Of a stretch of 64,000 nt of DNA, positions 27,201-36,841 are shown piece by piece; position 1 is the stretch's first letter, and every line of letters begins with the position of its first letter. The translations under genes were made by a program, and so were the position numbers. The notes under the pieces are model-generated. The model saw only the letters and a list, made by a program, of their open reading frames with translations, was not told the DNA's origin and did no database searches. Origin of the DNA: Paenibacillus peoriae KCTC 3763 (GTDB taxonomy: Bacteria; Bacillota; Bacilli; Paenibacillales; Paenibacillaceae); the NCBI RefSeq assembly GCF_000236805.1, contig NZ_AGFX01000009.1, forward strand, positions 173,332-237,331, in the 5' to 3' direction.

Positions 27201-30200
27201 ACGTCAGTCGCGTCAACCCCGAATTCATCCGGCAGCTGGCCGCGTTTCAAATGCTTCGCGATGATTTCAACCTGTCGTTATCTGATGGTGCAACGAACGG
27301 GGAGAGGGACGTCGCATGTCTAGATGATGCCTCCATTGCGACCGGAGCAGAACGGATGCGCCTGCTGGCATTATGGGTACCGGAAGCATGGAAGAAGGAA
27401 GGGTATCCGGATAGTAGCAACAATCCACTGATAAGAGCCAAAGAGTGGGCCCTCAATCACTTGTTACAGCAAATTGAGCAGCATGCGATAAACAACTTTA
27501 ACTGCGGCTGCAGAGAACCGAAGTTTCTCAAGATCTTCAAGAGCAATCTGAAGTCTTTGGCTGTATTAGCCGGCTTTGAATCAAGGGGCGTCTCAAATGA
27601 CGCTTGGCATGCCGCTCCCACACATACATTGCGATTCGCTGAGATACTGGCCAAAATCTATGCTTCCGAATTCGGCATCGGAGAGTTGTTGTTCCTATTC
27701 GGAGGAACGGAACAGCGCATGAGCGAGGAACCCTGTCCATTGCTAGCTGCGGATGAGCTGCACGGCGATGATCCGTTCCCATTGCAATCGGCTAATGAAG
27801 CGAAGGATAGTCCTTTGGGGCTGCCGGATGATGAAGACCAGTTTTCGCTGTTGTCATTGAGACATCAACTGATGGAAATTGATGCGAGCGATGAAGATGC
27901 CAAGCATTGGACATGGACGCGGATGGAGGCATCTCTACGGGACGAGTTCGGCTATGCGGTCCAGCCAGATGAGGAGGACAGCTGGCTTTGTTTAGGGCAG
28001 CATTTCTTCCCAACTGTCCTGTCCGAATGCGGGCTTACTGTAGAACCGCTTCAACGAATGTACAGTGCTTCGCTGGATAAACCAACCAAGGCAGGCATGT
28101 GGAATACACCGCTTGACGGCCCCTTTCGTTACCATTCGGATAAGCTCTGGACCGAAATCCCCTTATCCGACGAAGCCGTATTAACTAAGTTGAGCCGGAT
28201 CCGGCAATTAGACCCGCATGAACAGAAGGCGGTAACAAGCTTGTATTATGCGCCGCGGCTGGAGCTTGCTAAGTTCGCCTTCTTGTTTGCCAATTACGGG
28301 GAAACCGAAGACTATTTGATTCAAGAACCGGATGAACAGAAACGATGGGCTCGGTTCCAGAAAGAGTTCACCCGCTTCCATCGCCGCTGTGTGGTCATCG
28401 CCGTCCACCTGACATCGCACATTGCTCAATCGGTTGGAGTGAATCGGGTCGAGGTCGGCCTAGCTAAGCTCATTCTGAAGCATCTTTGGGCCGATGAGAA
28501 CAAAGCTATCAGCACGCTTGAGCAAGATAACGGCCAATTTCCACCTATGTTAACCTGGAACTTGTTGCCCAGCGCTGGTGCTTATTCCGCGTTGCTCGGA
28601 CTTGTAGGGACAGGCATGCAGGTAGATTATACCGACGGAGATCAGAATCTCCGCTGGCGTGAAGTTCGCGGTGGTACCGAAGTGTTCGGAGCAGAAGAGA
28701 ACATGTGGAATGCTCCAGTACCGATGATCATTCCTTCATTCGATACGAAGTTCACTGGCGGACAAGAACGATTCGCTGTTGTACGCAACGGATATGCGAT
28801 GGCGAACCACGAAGGAAGGATACTTGGAGGCGCTGAAGCTTACTCTCTACATTGGCATGGCCTTCTACTGATTGAAAATAGAGGTGATTACAGCTTCAGC
28901 GCCGGCTCTCCAACCCCAACTGGACAATTGCCGGATGCCTCGATCATAGATGAGGCATGCAGCTGGCATATCACGTTAAAACGAGGGCAGAAAAGTTGGG
29001 TTCTACTGAGTGGGGAAGGTCAGGGAAATGATAATTCGGTGGAGTGTTCAACTCCAATCGAATTGAAAAAAGGGTTCTACGAGTTGGATATCGTGTTTCG
29101 TCGGGAGGCTCTTGCCTTCGACGGACCGGAAGATATTTGTCCCCAACGAACCGGCTTTCAGTTCAAATACTACGGACCGGATACGGAGAAGGTCTGGAGA
29201 ACGATTCCACTTGATAAACTGTTTCAGGAGCTGAAGGACGATCCGCTCTCCCATTTCATTCCCGATGCACAGGTCCCGGATAAAGCTAAGGCGTACTTAG
29301 AGCAACAATACACCAGCACGCTTCGGGACATCCGGCGCACTTATCAGCGAGCTTACAAGGCCATGCTCTTCGCTGCCCGGCTGGGCTTGTCGGCCCGTAA
29401 AATAGCGGATGACGGTCAAGCTGAATTGGGATATATGCTGGAGAATGAGAAATTATTCTCCGGACAGTCCTATCTTCGTGACACAGATCATTCATTCAAG
29501 GCTCATAAGGCTGATTTCAACTTTAATTTCTTGCCTGTTTTCGATAATTACGCCGCTCCATCAGCAACCCAAGACGAGAGGGCATACCCGTCAACAGAAC
29601 GCCGGCAGGCTATGTTCGATTGGTGGGAGCGGTTGTTTGATTACACAGTGATGCGCACCGAAACCAACCGTTCACCAGAACAGCCCGCATGGCTGCTGTT
29701 CCATGAATCGCTGGAGTCCCATGAAGACATACCCGGGCATTTGGTCCGTCATCTAGGTATTGATATGCAGCACGCGGAATTAGTGCTTCATTATTTTATA
29801 TCTGAACCGGAAGAGATTCCTCCAAAACAGCAGTTGGTGGTTACCTCTGATCAGTTGGCGGATGAACGCTGGGCGCTGCGTGTATGGCAGTCTGAGAAGT
29901 GGATTCGGGAGCTAATGAGACATTTCTTTTCTAAGGATATCGCGGAGGCCAAACCATATCTTTGGGCTGCAGATGATCCGTCAGAACCTGTGGGAGTAGA
30001 AGACTCCGGCAACGATAACCTGACACGCTTCTACCGTGACGGCTGCATCGAGAATGAGCAGATTCGGCAATACGAAAAAATCAAACGCCTAAACGACGGT
30101 TTGAGGGAGCGCGGTAGAGCAGGGCTAGTCGCCTACTTGACCCATATGAAACGTGTTCCCCTTCCATGGGGTGGCTTCGCCGAAGATGCAAAACACTTGA

Positions 30201-33200
30201 GCGAGCTCCTACTGGTGGATGTGGAAGCAGGTATCTGCGAAACGTCCAGTCGCATTGAAGAAGCGCTGACCGCGATTCGGCTGCTCGTTCAGCGAGTTCG
30301 GCTTGGCCTGGAGCCCTATTTATCGGCTTCCGCTCGATTTATGGCAGTGTGGGATTACCGCTTCAGCCATTACCACAGTTGGAAGGCACATCGAACCCGA
30401 TTCTATTATAACGAAAACTGGATCGAATGGGACGAATTGCAGGAGGCAAGACAGACGGAAGCATTCCAGTCGTTGGAATCCGAGCTGCGCCGTTCTTCGT
30501 TGTCGATAGTCAAACCGACCGAGTCAGTCTTACCGATTGGATCGAGCCTTCCAGCTCATCCTGGAATAGTGGCCGTCCAGAACAGAGAATTTACTGTCTT
30601 AGACCACATTGAACCTGGTGCAGAAGGACTCCGAATTCAAGGTACGCTTGAGCACCAGTTCCGGCCGACCTGGCTAACACCAGAAGCAGAGCTCCCAATG
30701 TGGTTCAAGGCTGCGGTCAAGCTAGGCAACCCTTTCATTCGAATTGCTGCGGCAGGCATGCCGCCTGCCGGAGCGGAGGATATAGCCGATTGCACCAAGA
30801 CCGAACCGATGGCCTGTTGCAAGGAGTTCAGCAAGACATATCCAGTACGGATGGATGAGTATTATTTTTGGATCGACCACGCAAGAGTCTATAAGCCACA
30901 AACCCAGGATGCCGAATGTGGAACCATTTCTGCTAATCCCGAATCGGATTGGCAACGTCCAGACAAGCTGCCCGTTTTATTGCACTGGGAATCCGAACCG
31001 ATGGTGCATTTATGCTGGTGCCGTGTACACAATGGTCAATTCCAGCAGCCTCGGCAATCCCATGAAGGCGTTATGGTCATTAAGGGTATGAATCCGGAAA
31101 TCGTTTTTATCGGTCGCTGGGGAGACTCGCTGTATTTCGAGGTTAAGGGAGGGAGCGCTGCACCGGGTCATTCCATGCCGCTAATGCCAGGCTTCCGCTA
31201 CGATCTGGCCATGGATGAAGCACTTGCTCTGCCCAATGTGGTTGTCCCGAAACCTGATCATAATACCTTCCCGCCGGCCTATCCGTTTTTTGCCTGGTTT
31301 AAACCCGGCAGTCGCCTGCTACCGAGTACCATGTTCAGTTCCGTTATCGCGATAGCAGGTCAACTTCGGGCGCATTGTCAATACGAGGCAGCTCTTAAGT
31401 GGTATGAGATGTTTTATAACCCACTAAAGAAGGATAACCGCTGGGGTCGGTGCCCTCCGGCGCATCCCTCTGTCCTGAGTAACAAGGAGAGAGCTATTCT
31501 GCTTCATTATACAGAGACGCTCGTGCAATGGGGAGACGCGTTATTGAGGGGGAATTCTCCGGAAGACCTTCATCAGGCAAGGTTAATCTTTGCCACAGCC
31601 GATAAGATTTTGGGGGAAGCACCTGCAACGATTCTGGAGGACACAGTAAATCGGAAAGAAACAACCGTAACTACCTTCAACTCGAGCTGTGCTCCGATCA
31701 ATCCTCGGTTACTCTCATTGTATACGAATGTAGCCGACCGGTTGGCTCTGATCCATAGCTGCCTTGATGCAAGTCGTTTGAAATCCAGCCGTCAAAGTTA
31801 TTATGCGGATGGTTTTGTGAGTAGAGGGTCCGGTAATAGGACCTGCTATGACGACGAATGGTGCGTACCCGCAAATCCGTATCGGTTTATCTTCTTGAAC
31901 CAGAAGGCACAGGAGCTCGCATCGGATGTACAATCACTTGGACATGTCCTGTTGGCTGCCTACGAGAAGGGGGATTCGGAATCGCTTGTTGCCATGCATG
32001 CCATGCACGAAAAGCAAGCTGTCAACCTTGCACTCGAGGTGAAGCAAAATCAGTGGCGGGATGCGGATTGGCAGGAACAGGCGCTTAAAAAGACAAAGGA
32101 AATGCTTACGGCCCGTCTTCGGTACTATAAAGGGCTTATAGCTACCGGTTTAATCGGCGGGGAAAGACAATATGATCCACGTATCACTATGACAACCAAA
32201 TCTCTAGACACAGGAACCAATTACGAAGGAAGAGGAATGAGTAATATTCTGATTCCCGATCCCTATGTGGGGTGCTGCAGTTTTTCGAAACTTGCCACCG
32301 GCACCAAGACAAGCATGTACCATTGGGCATATGCAAGAATCGCTTATGCCCAGGCAGAAACGTTCCAAGTACTGGCTTCACATGGGGTGACCCTTGCAGG
32401 CTGGCAGCGCCGTGAACAGGAATGGCAGCACCAAACGGAGCTGTTGAAGATCGAAATTGAGCAGGTCGACCGGCAGATTCTGGCTACGCAACGTCGAAAA
32501 GACATTGCTTTGCGCGAAGTGAATAATCAGCAGCAGCAAATTAAAAATTGCGCGGAGAGAAGTGAATTCCTCCGGGATAAATTTACAAACCATGAGCTTT
32601 ACCTGTGGCTTCAACAGGAAACAGCAGCTATGTACTATCAAATGTACGAAATCGGACTGCACTACGCCAGACAGGCTCAGAAGGCTTTCAATTACGAAAG
32701 AGGACATTCGACGCGTCAATTTATTCCATCTGAGATTTGGGATCATCTTCGTGAGGGGCTAATGGCCGGCGAGAGACTCCATCTAGCGGTCCGTCAGATG
32801 GAAAAAACGTACTTTGCGGAAAATGTCCGTGAGTATGAGCTTATCAAGCATATTCCTCTGCGAACCCATTTTCCAATGGAATTCCTGCAGTTGTTAGTTA
32901 CCGGATCCTGTGAGATCGATATTCCCGAATGGATGTTCGACCTTGATTATCCCGGCCACTATATGCGGCGCATCAAGAACGTCACGCTGACAGTGCTATG
33001 CGAAGCGGAGGCTTACTCAGGAATACATTGCCGTCTGACCCTGCTAAGCAGTAAGACAAGAATAGATCCGAGGCTCGTTGTACCGACCAACTCTTGCTGC
33101 CGAAACGAGCGTTATAAGAACGGATATCAAACCATGCCCGATGACGAGCGCACCGTATCCGTTTATGCAGCTAGGGAAGCAATCGCAACTTCCAGTGGTA

Positions 33201-33847
33201 TTCGGGACTCTGGCATGTTTGAACTGAATTTCCAGGATGAGCGCTATTTGCCCTTTGAGTTCGCCGGAGCAGTCAGCAGATGGAGAATTGAGCTTCCTCA
33301 TGAGAATAACCCATTTGATATTGAATCGTTGAGTGATCTCATTCTTCACCTAAGCTATACGGCTCGGGAAGGAGGGGACAACCTCCGTCATGCTGCAAAC
33401 GAATGCGCCAGAGAGTGCCTGCCCGGCTTTGGTGTAAGACTATTCGATGCTAAGCAAGACATTCCAGACGCTAATCCATTCACCATCCGGCTAAGTAGAA
33501 GTATGTTTCCTTTCATTACGAGCTATTGGGAGATTGGTGTTTACCGCTTTGAGTTTCTTTTCCGAGTCCCGAAGACTTTTGCCTCCGATCATTGTACGGT
33601 CGAATTTCTACCAGGACAATTTGACGAGCCGATGTTGAAAAATCATCATTGTATTGGCAAAGAGGAGATGCAGAGTGTCATATGCGTCGCGAATGAACAA
33701 AGGCCAGAACTGTACCATGGGGTAATTGAGTTGAAGAATGAGGTTCTCGTGGAAAGCTCCCTTCAAGATATAGGAAAGCTCCGATTCCCTGATGAGGCTG
33801 GAAATGTGAAGGATATCTATGTGTTCTGTTGGTATCGCAGGAGATAA
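24236..33847 (+). CDS. TcA-like insecticidal toxin subunit with PA14-like domain
   Basis: This uninterrupted 3203-residue protein resembles the A subunit of Tc (ABC) toxins. INCVSPEQLSPFGPIAYLQELL near residue 630-650 matches the VRP1 region (SPAAYLTELY in TcdA). Residues about 1480-1665 look like a PA14 domain (HGLLLIENRGDYSFSAGS). About 2720-2790 is coiled coil leading to DKFTNHELYLWLQQE. LDYPGHYMRRIKNVTLTV near 2900 begins the TcB-binding region, which runs to the C-terminus. TcA forms the pentameric pore that delivers a TcB-TcC effector. There is no signal peptide, as usual. AAAGGA lies 13 nt before ATG 24236, rather far. No TcB or TcC gene lies in the window. Only a hydrolase gene follows, which is unusual. 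Confidence 0.88.
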   Translation: MGQKHLIIRLHPIEPVSADLFKEKYLSNLIIQVRDASFEDQNGKGIILGEAKYVAPLPIEFPKPHPKTQIYQHYQLVPFPPDICSFAVATAVVALTLPTNIEHQNIDVQIVIKWNSQTIEHKQIYYNAPIYESSKMVFNQVQKDDLPTSIYLPIPPFDRMTPLLSLSEEGAPPPFNNLKAAVETVLNKDTGNTSNLAVLEYNRCIHIAREISCDAAVFPLPRPLGAMQSWSSMYTTPSNDDKERNRRSFEAELLSYYTTHNSNAERLANFIFALSTALSCEAKSIKSTEAILTFPLLLNPDREVSLRLKAAAPNVLSSFLEVPAPYFYALTANLPPQMNVEERYEMSSLLPEEQLLSVFKHAVTEHIIDNNLLIGPAQAARRLHAIGTEGRGDLPECPIDPKSSIFSLVSKWFAHKDNIDAFWAGMNSADKPRHYDLLLSVITKGDEDLVTAIKSPPFDATDAEKLKKKIADDWKALFQQKPDIIPKFTEPGTNEERVEAFIGYLKRFFSVEKTTPQAANVLKEDAPGLKRPSRPLPDLDARIKGVKDLTIGIKPNGLRFAVMEGLWARGFTSAEHMKGLNINELSEALTGSIAYDWVQKIWDNAQTSPLHSKNIQEGFNPVNSDGGLINCVSPEQLSPFGPIAYLQELLQTVPDKTGGNSNSLGTLLADRRGPLGNLLASKANMYVPLPMIDLVNESLEYMVACRMSHGQVYDTTKDEIGGHLLTSSAYSKSEIAHEPTTLFEALPEHSTPAVNTDEKSAYHELRTDFSSHRLPYSQPLDVARTYLEALGSSRYTVMRHFRKKITEFVLSPNQEPLEFNRSLWRYPVRFDTAREYLLISPEEYQTIYQDKIVFSRDGRLRSESNKDKVLLHDLYGYDSSNGSLWMDDVVKLSEFLCRTGLSYCKFLELWKSGFVEFRAKGKEGGCFPDCEPCNLNDYQIDFKTPADQADALKRLAVFIRLWRTLQAVPQARYTFTQLRDICQVLKLFDVSRVNPEFIRQLAAFQMLRDDFNLSLSDGATNGERDVACLDDASIATGAERMRLLALWVPEAWKKEGYPDSSNNPLIRAKEWALNHLLQQIEQHAINNFNCGCREPKFLKIFKSNLKSLAVLAGFESRGVSNDAWHAAPTHTLRFAEILAKIYASEFGIGELLFLFGGTEQRMSEEPCPLLAADELHGDDPFPLQSANEAKDSPLGLPDDEDQFSLLSLRHQLMEIDASDEDAKHWTWTRMEASLRDEFGYAVQPDEEDSWLCLGQHFFPTVLSECGLTVEPLQRMYSASLDKPTKAGMWNTPLDGPFRYHSDKLWTEIPLSDEAVLTKLSRIRQLDPHEQKAVTSLYYAPRLELAKFAFLFANYGETEDYLIQEPDEQKRWARFQKEFTRFHRRCVVIAVHLTSHIAQSVGVNRVEVGLAKLILKHLWADENKAISTLEQDNGQFPPMLTWNLLPSAGAYSALLGLVGTGMQVDYTDGDQNLRWREVRGGTEVFGAEENMWNAPVPMIIPSFDTKFTGGQERFAVVRNGYAMANHEGRILGGAEAYSLHWHGLLLIENRGDYSFSAGSPTPTGQLPDASIIDEACSWHITLKRGQKSWVLLSGEGQGNDNSVECSTPIELKKGFYELDIVFRREALAFDGPEDICPQRTGFQFKYYGPDTEKVWRTIPLDKLFQELKDDPLSHFIPDAQVPDKAKAYLEQQYTSTLRDIRRTYQRAYKAMLFAARLGLSARKIADDGQAELGYMLENEKLFSGQSYLRDTDHSFKAHKADFNFNFLPVFDNYAAPSATQDERAYPSTERRQAMFDWWERLFDYTVMRTETNRSPEQPAWLLFHESLESHEDIPGHLVRHLGIDMQHAELVLHYFISEPEEIPPKQQLVVTSDQLADERWALRVWQSEKWIRELMRHFFSKDIAEAKPYLWAADDPSEPVGVEDSGNDNLTRFYRDGCIENEQIRQYEKIKRLNDGLRERGRAGLVAYLTHMKRVPLPWGGFAEDAKHLSELLLVDVEAGICETSSRIEEALTAIRLLVQRVRLGLEPYLSASARFMAVWDYRFSHYHSWKAHRTRFYYNENWIEWDELQEARQTEAFQSLESELRRSSLSIVKPTESVLPIGSSLPAHPGIVAVQNREFTVLDHIEPGAEGLRIQGTLEHQFRPTWLTPEAELPMWFKAAVKLGNPFIRIAAAGMPPAGAEDIADCTKTEPMACCKEFSKTYPVRMDEYYFWIDHARVYKPQTQDAECGTISANPESDWQRPDKLPVLLHWESEPMVHLCWCRVHNGQFQQPRQSHEGVMVIKGMNPEIVFIGRWGDSLYFEVKGGSAAPGHSMPLMPGFRYDLAMDEALALPNVVVPKPDHNTFPPAYPFFAWFKPGSRLLPSTMFSSVIAIAGQLRAHCQYEAALKWYEMFYNPLKKDNRWGRCPPAHPSVLSNKERAILLHYTETLVQWGDALLRGNSPEDLHQARLIFATADKILGEAPATILEDTVNRKETTVTTFNSSCAPINPRLLSLYTNVADRLALIHSCLDASRLKSSRQSYYADGFVSRGSGNRTCYDDEWCVPANPYRFIFLNQKAQELASDVQSLGHVLLAAYEKGDSESLVAMHAMHEKQAVNLALEVKQNQWRDADWQEQALKKTKEMLTARLRYYKGLIATGLIGGERQYDPRITMTTKSLDTGTNYEGRGMSNILIPDPYVGCCSFSKLATGTKTSMYHWAYARIAYAQAETFQVLASHGVTLAGWQRREQEWQHQTELLKIEIEQVDRQILATQRRKDIALREVNNQQQQIKNCAERSEFLRDKFTNHELYLWLQQETAAMYYQMYEIGLHYARQAQKAFNYERGHSTRQFIPSEIWDHLREGLMAGERLHLAVRQMEKTYFAENVREYELIKHIPLRTHFPMEFLQLLVTGSCEIDIPEWMFDLDYPGHYMRRIKNVTLTVLCEAEAYSGIHCRLTLLSSKTRIDPRLVVPTNSCCRNERYKNGYQTMPDDERTVSVYAAREAIATSSGIRDSGMFELNFQDERYLPFEFAGAVSRWRIELPHENNPFDIESLSDLILHLSYTAREGGDNLRHAANECARECLPGFGVRLFDAKQDIPDANPFTIRLSRSMFPFITSYWEIGVYRFEFLFRVPKTFASDHCTVEFLPGQFDEPMLKNHHCIGKEEMQSVICVANEQRPELYHGVIELKNEVLVESSLQDIGKLRFPDEAGNVKDIYVFCWYRRR

Positions 33848-33878
33848 AGCCTTATGTTATGTTGAAAGGAGAATTGAC

Positions 33879-34736
33879 ATGACGCAGAAGCTTGCGGTTA
33901 TCGTCATTCACGGATTGGGCAGACAAAAGCCGGATTTCGCTAAGGATTTTATCACCAATCTCCATGAAGGTTTCCGTAAAGTATCAGGAGAAGAACATAC
34001 GGAAAGTCGTCTTGTCATTCAGCCGGTCCACTGGGCCAAAGTATTCCAGGACGGAGAAAAATTGCTTGAGAAAAATCTGTTCTACGAGCCTTACCATTTG
34101 CGTTACTTAGATCTTCGGCGGATTGTCGTTCACTACTTAGCGGATGCTGTCGCCTATCAGCCACTCCTACCCCTCGATGAGGAACAGAATTACACAGCTG
34201 TTCACCGAACAATATTTGATGCCTTGCAAGTCTTGGCTCAAGAAGCCGGCCCCAACGCACCGCTATGCGTTATCTCGCATAGCTTAGGCACGGTCGTAGC
34301 GAGCAATTTTTTTTACGATCTGCAATCTGGCCGTGTGATAGCAAACGCGGGCTTTGATTCGGCGCTGGAGCGAGGAGACACACTTTCCCTGTTCTATTCC
34401 TGTGGGACGACGTTGCCTCTTTGGAGTTTGCGCTATCATGATTTTGACCAGCCGATTCGCGTACCTAGCCAGCAGGTTAGCAGCCTATATCCCAATATTA
34501 AAGGTGGGTGGATCAACTTCTTCGATAAGGACGACATTCTGGCGTATCCTTTGCGGAAAGTTCATCCCGAATATGAGAAGGCCGTTACGGAAGATAGGGA
34601 CGTGAATGTGGGAGACATACGGACTAACTGGAATCCTTTCTCTCATTCTGGTTATTTCAAGAGCGATGAGGTCACTATGGCCATCGTCAAAGGAATGGTT
34701 AAGGTGTGGAAGGAAGCGAATCAATCGTCACGGTAG
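33879..34736 (+). CDS. Alpha/beta-hydrolase linked to the TcA gene
   Basis: The 285-residue product starts QKLAVIVIHGLGRQKPDF, an oxyanion-hole HG motif, and has the nucleophile elbow VISHSLGTVVAS (SHSLG, a variant of GxSxG with Ser in the first position). A later Asp (DKDDILAYPL) and His (NPFSHSGYF) could complete the triad. It looks like a lipase/esterase-type serine hydrolase without signal peptide. The ATG at 33879 has AAAGGAGA upstream and lies 31 bp after the TcA stop, so the two are cotranscribed. It could be an effector, a processing factor or an independent enzyme; the sequence does not tell. Confidence 0.8.
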   Translation: MTQKLAVIVIHGLGRQKPDFAKDFITNLHEGFRKVSGEEHTESRLVIQPVHWAKVFQDGEKLLEKNLFYEPYHLRYLDLRRIVVHYLADAVAYQPLLPLDEEQNYTAVHRTIFDALQVLAQEAGPNAPLCVISHSLGTVVASNFFYDLQSGRVIANAGFDSALERGDTLSLFYSCGTTLPLWSLRYHDFDQPIRVPSQQVSSLYPNIKGGWINFFDKDDILAYPLRKVHPEYEKAVTEDRDVNVGDIRTNWNPFSHSGYFKSDEVTMAIVKGMVKVWKEANQSSR

Positions 34737-34770
34737 AGAAGAAAAAAGCGAATAGGAGGAATAGGTGCGA

Positions 34771-34860
34771 ATGTTAACAAGAAAATCGAAACGTCTTACT
34801 AATGCAAAGGGATCATTAAAAGACAGACGCGAAGTTCTCGTTGGCGCTGTTGAAGATTGA
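34771..34860 (+). CDS. Short reading frame of 29 residues
   Basis: ATG 34771 is preceded by AGGAGGA (10-nt spacing), and the frame reads MLTRKSKRLTNAKGSLKDRR then EVLVGAVED to TGA. The good ribosome site points to a translated peptide or to the 5' remnant of a broken third gene in the toxin operon. The remaining part of the 395-bp gap to 35132 shows no other gene. Confidence 0.35.
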   Translation: MLTRKSKRLTNAKGSLKDRREVLVGAVED

Positions 34861-35131
34861 GCAGGAAGGTAGTAAGAATTGAACGAGGCGCTCAATACCT
34901 TTTAAAAAAACATTTGTGTAGGGGGAGTCCTTGAATCTATTCTGAACGGACCGAACGACTTATATGAGGCCGATCAATTTTCAAGCAGTCATGCTCGTTA
35001 TACGGCATGTCGATTCATTACCGCCGTTGTTCGACGTAGACTGTTCAAACGGTAATGACGCTTAAGCTTAGTTTCCCAATATTAACGTAGCAACATGGTT
35101 CTAACAATATGATAATAAAGGGAGCGTTACA

Positions 35132-35569
35132 ATGAGTACAAACGTAAAGAAACATGCAAGTAAAACGGTAAATTCCGAAAGTGATTTTTTCGATACGGCC
35201 AGCCTTTCAAAAGCTTATGAATTATATGAGGGCAAGTGCACCTGTGACACCTCTTATGGTAACGACTGTGCGCACTTCTTAAGTAATGCGCTAATAAATG
35301 CCGGATATAGCATCACTTCAGGTGTAAAATGTCCAACTGGACGTTTAATCAGAGCAAAGGAGTTACGTGACTGGGCGAAAAAAATGCCAAATGTAGTCGA
35401 GCGAACCAATCATGATTCATCAAGTTCAGGCTATTGGTTTGTATATCAGGAGAGAGCGAATGACGGTCAAGGCCATGTTTGTATCCATAAAGAAAACCAA
35501 GGAAAACATACTTCGGTTGGAACAGGAGATTATCCTGACTGGGAAGTCCAAACGCACTATCAATTTTAA
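35132..35569 (+). CDS. Putative cysteine-peptidase/amidase-like small protein
   Basis: The 145-residue protein contains SYGNDCAHFLSNALINAGYS with Cys at about 46, like the nucleophile region of amidase_6/NlpC-type cysteine hydrolases (D-C-x-x-F-x-S). GQGHVCIHKENQGKH supplies a His near 115-119. It has no signal peptide. AAAGGGAG lies before the ATG. Family assignment is tentative. Beside a Tc toxin it could be a peptidoglycan- or protein-cleaving effector (inference). Confidence 0.5.
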   Translation: MSTNVKKHASKTVNSESDFFDTASLSKAYELYEGKCTCDTSYGNDCAHFLSNALINAGYSITSGVKCPTGRLIRAKELRDWAKKMPNVVERTNHDSSSSGYWFVYQERANDGQGHVCIHKENQGKHTSVGTGDYPDWEVQTHYQF

Positions 35570-36011
35570 TGAAAATGAATCTCAACAGGTTCTGAAGGCA
35601 AAAGATTCTTGGGTACTCAAAAGACTTGTGTGTAACCCGTGAATTCAGCGGCGAAGAATATTGATTGGTGGCTGACCTCAGGCTGTTGATGCGTCTCGAC
35701 ATCTTTTTCCTGCGTTATAGAGGATGAAATAACAGCGCCGAGCCAAAAAGCGAGAATGAGATTCTTGAACCTGCTGCGTGAACCAGCGTGTCGCTGACGG
35801 CGGGAACGGTTTTGCATAGTCCTGCTATTTAATTGTACCGCCGTAGTATTAAAAGCAAATTGCAGATGACCTCCACGGATTTTTAAATGTTCTTGTCAAT
35901 AATCGGCCAATGTTCTTTATCATTCATGAGCAAGTTGATCAAGGGGCGGGATATGTTTCTAATTTTTTTTACAGGTAAAGTGTCGAAGGACAAGAACATA
36001 CACGCATAGGA
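35570..36011. other. Gene-free stretch
   Basis: Between the peptidase-like gene and the IS1182 scar no gene with a family match or ribosome site was found in any frame. Sequence composition suggests old insertion or deletion debris. Confidence 0.4.
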
Positions 36012-36354
36012 AGGAGCTGTCCCATAAGTAACTTTTCTACTGATGAGATTGTCCTGTCCCTTTTAAAAATCGTAAAAAGACAGCAGAGCAGAGATTCTTC
36101 CGTTATCGGGGAATCGCTGCTCTGCATTTTTGGTCAACTGCGGCTTGCTTCAGCAGATTATGGGCAAGGGAAAGCCAACCGACCTCAAGCGTCACCTTCT
36201 CCATGCCGCGAAGCAGAAAGCTCCGGAATCCCCGGTTGTTTTTCAGTTGACCAAATACACTTTCCGGATCGGTCATTCGGCGGACCGATAAAACATACTC
36301 TTCTTCACTTTGAAGGATTTCGCTGTCCTGCTTCTGGTACCTTAATCTCTTCAA
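36012..36354 (-). pseudogene. IS1182-family transposase C-terminal relic
   Basis: On the minus strand about 83 residues end MTDPESVFGQLKNNRGFRSFL, then LRGMEKVTLEVGWLSLAHNLLK, the conserved C-terminus of IS1182-type DDE transposases. The bases to 36012 include GGAGCTGTCCCATAAGT, like an IS terminal inverted repeat. The N-terminal four-fifths are missing. No second end was found. The following 487 bp (36355-36841) are AT-rich with nothing recognised. Confidence 0.8.
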
Positions 36355-36841
36355 ACTTACAACTATGCTGGAGAAAACAATTCGACAACCAGTAATTCGG
36401 AGATTTTTATGCTATCTTGGATTATTAATTGTAAGTTATCAACAGACTCTTTTTCTCACAACGTATGTCACCTAGAATGAAAATGAATTTAATTTTTTCA
36501 TAGGAATATTCCTTAAAAAAGAAATAATTCAAATTATGAGATTTTTATTGTTTTCATTTGCATGAGAAAAGTTATAGGGCTATGATTGGTATAACAACGG
36601 TATTTGAACATACCTATTCATGAAAATAAAGTGTATTTTGAAATATCTGATAAAAGATAAAAATTCATTCAAACCAGTCTTGTAGTAGTTACTTAAAATG
36701 CTTAGACATTCATTCCCACAGGGTTGGAACTAATATTAAAGTTTAAAGTGATGGATATTAGGTCTCTCAATAGCCTGGTAATAAAGATTGAACTGATTCA
36801 CAAAACAGGAACTAATAATTGAACTTCTGGATGGTGTATTT

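Noticed and set aside
24404-33349. Many antisense or overlapping open frames within the TcA gene
   Set aside because: They lack ribosome sites and family motifs; they arise from the GC-rich reading frame of one long gene.
36103-36354. IS1182 transposase as the mobilising enzyme of the 18-kb element
   Set aside because: Only a C-terminal scrap remains and its end sequence differs from TGTACATCGACA.
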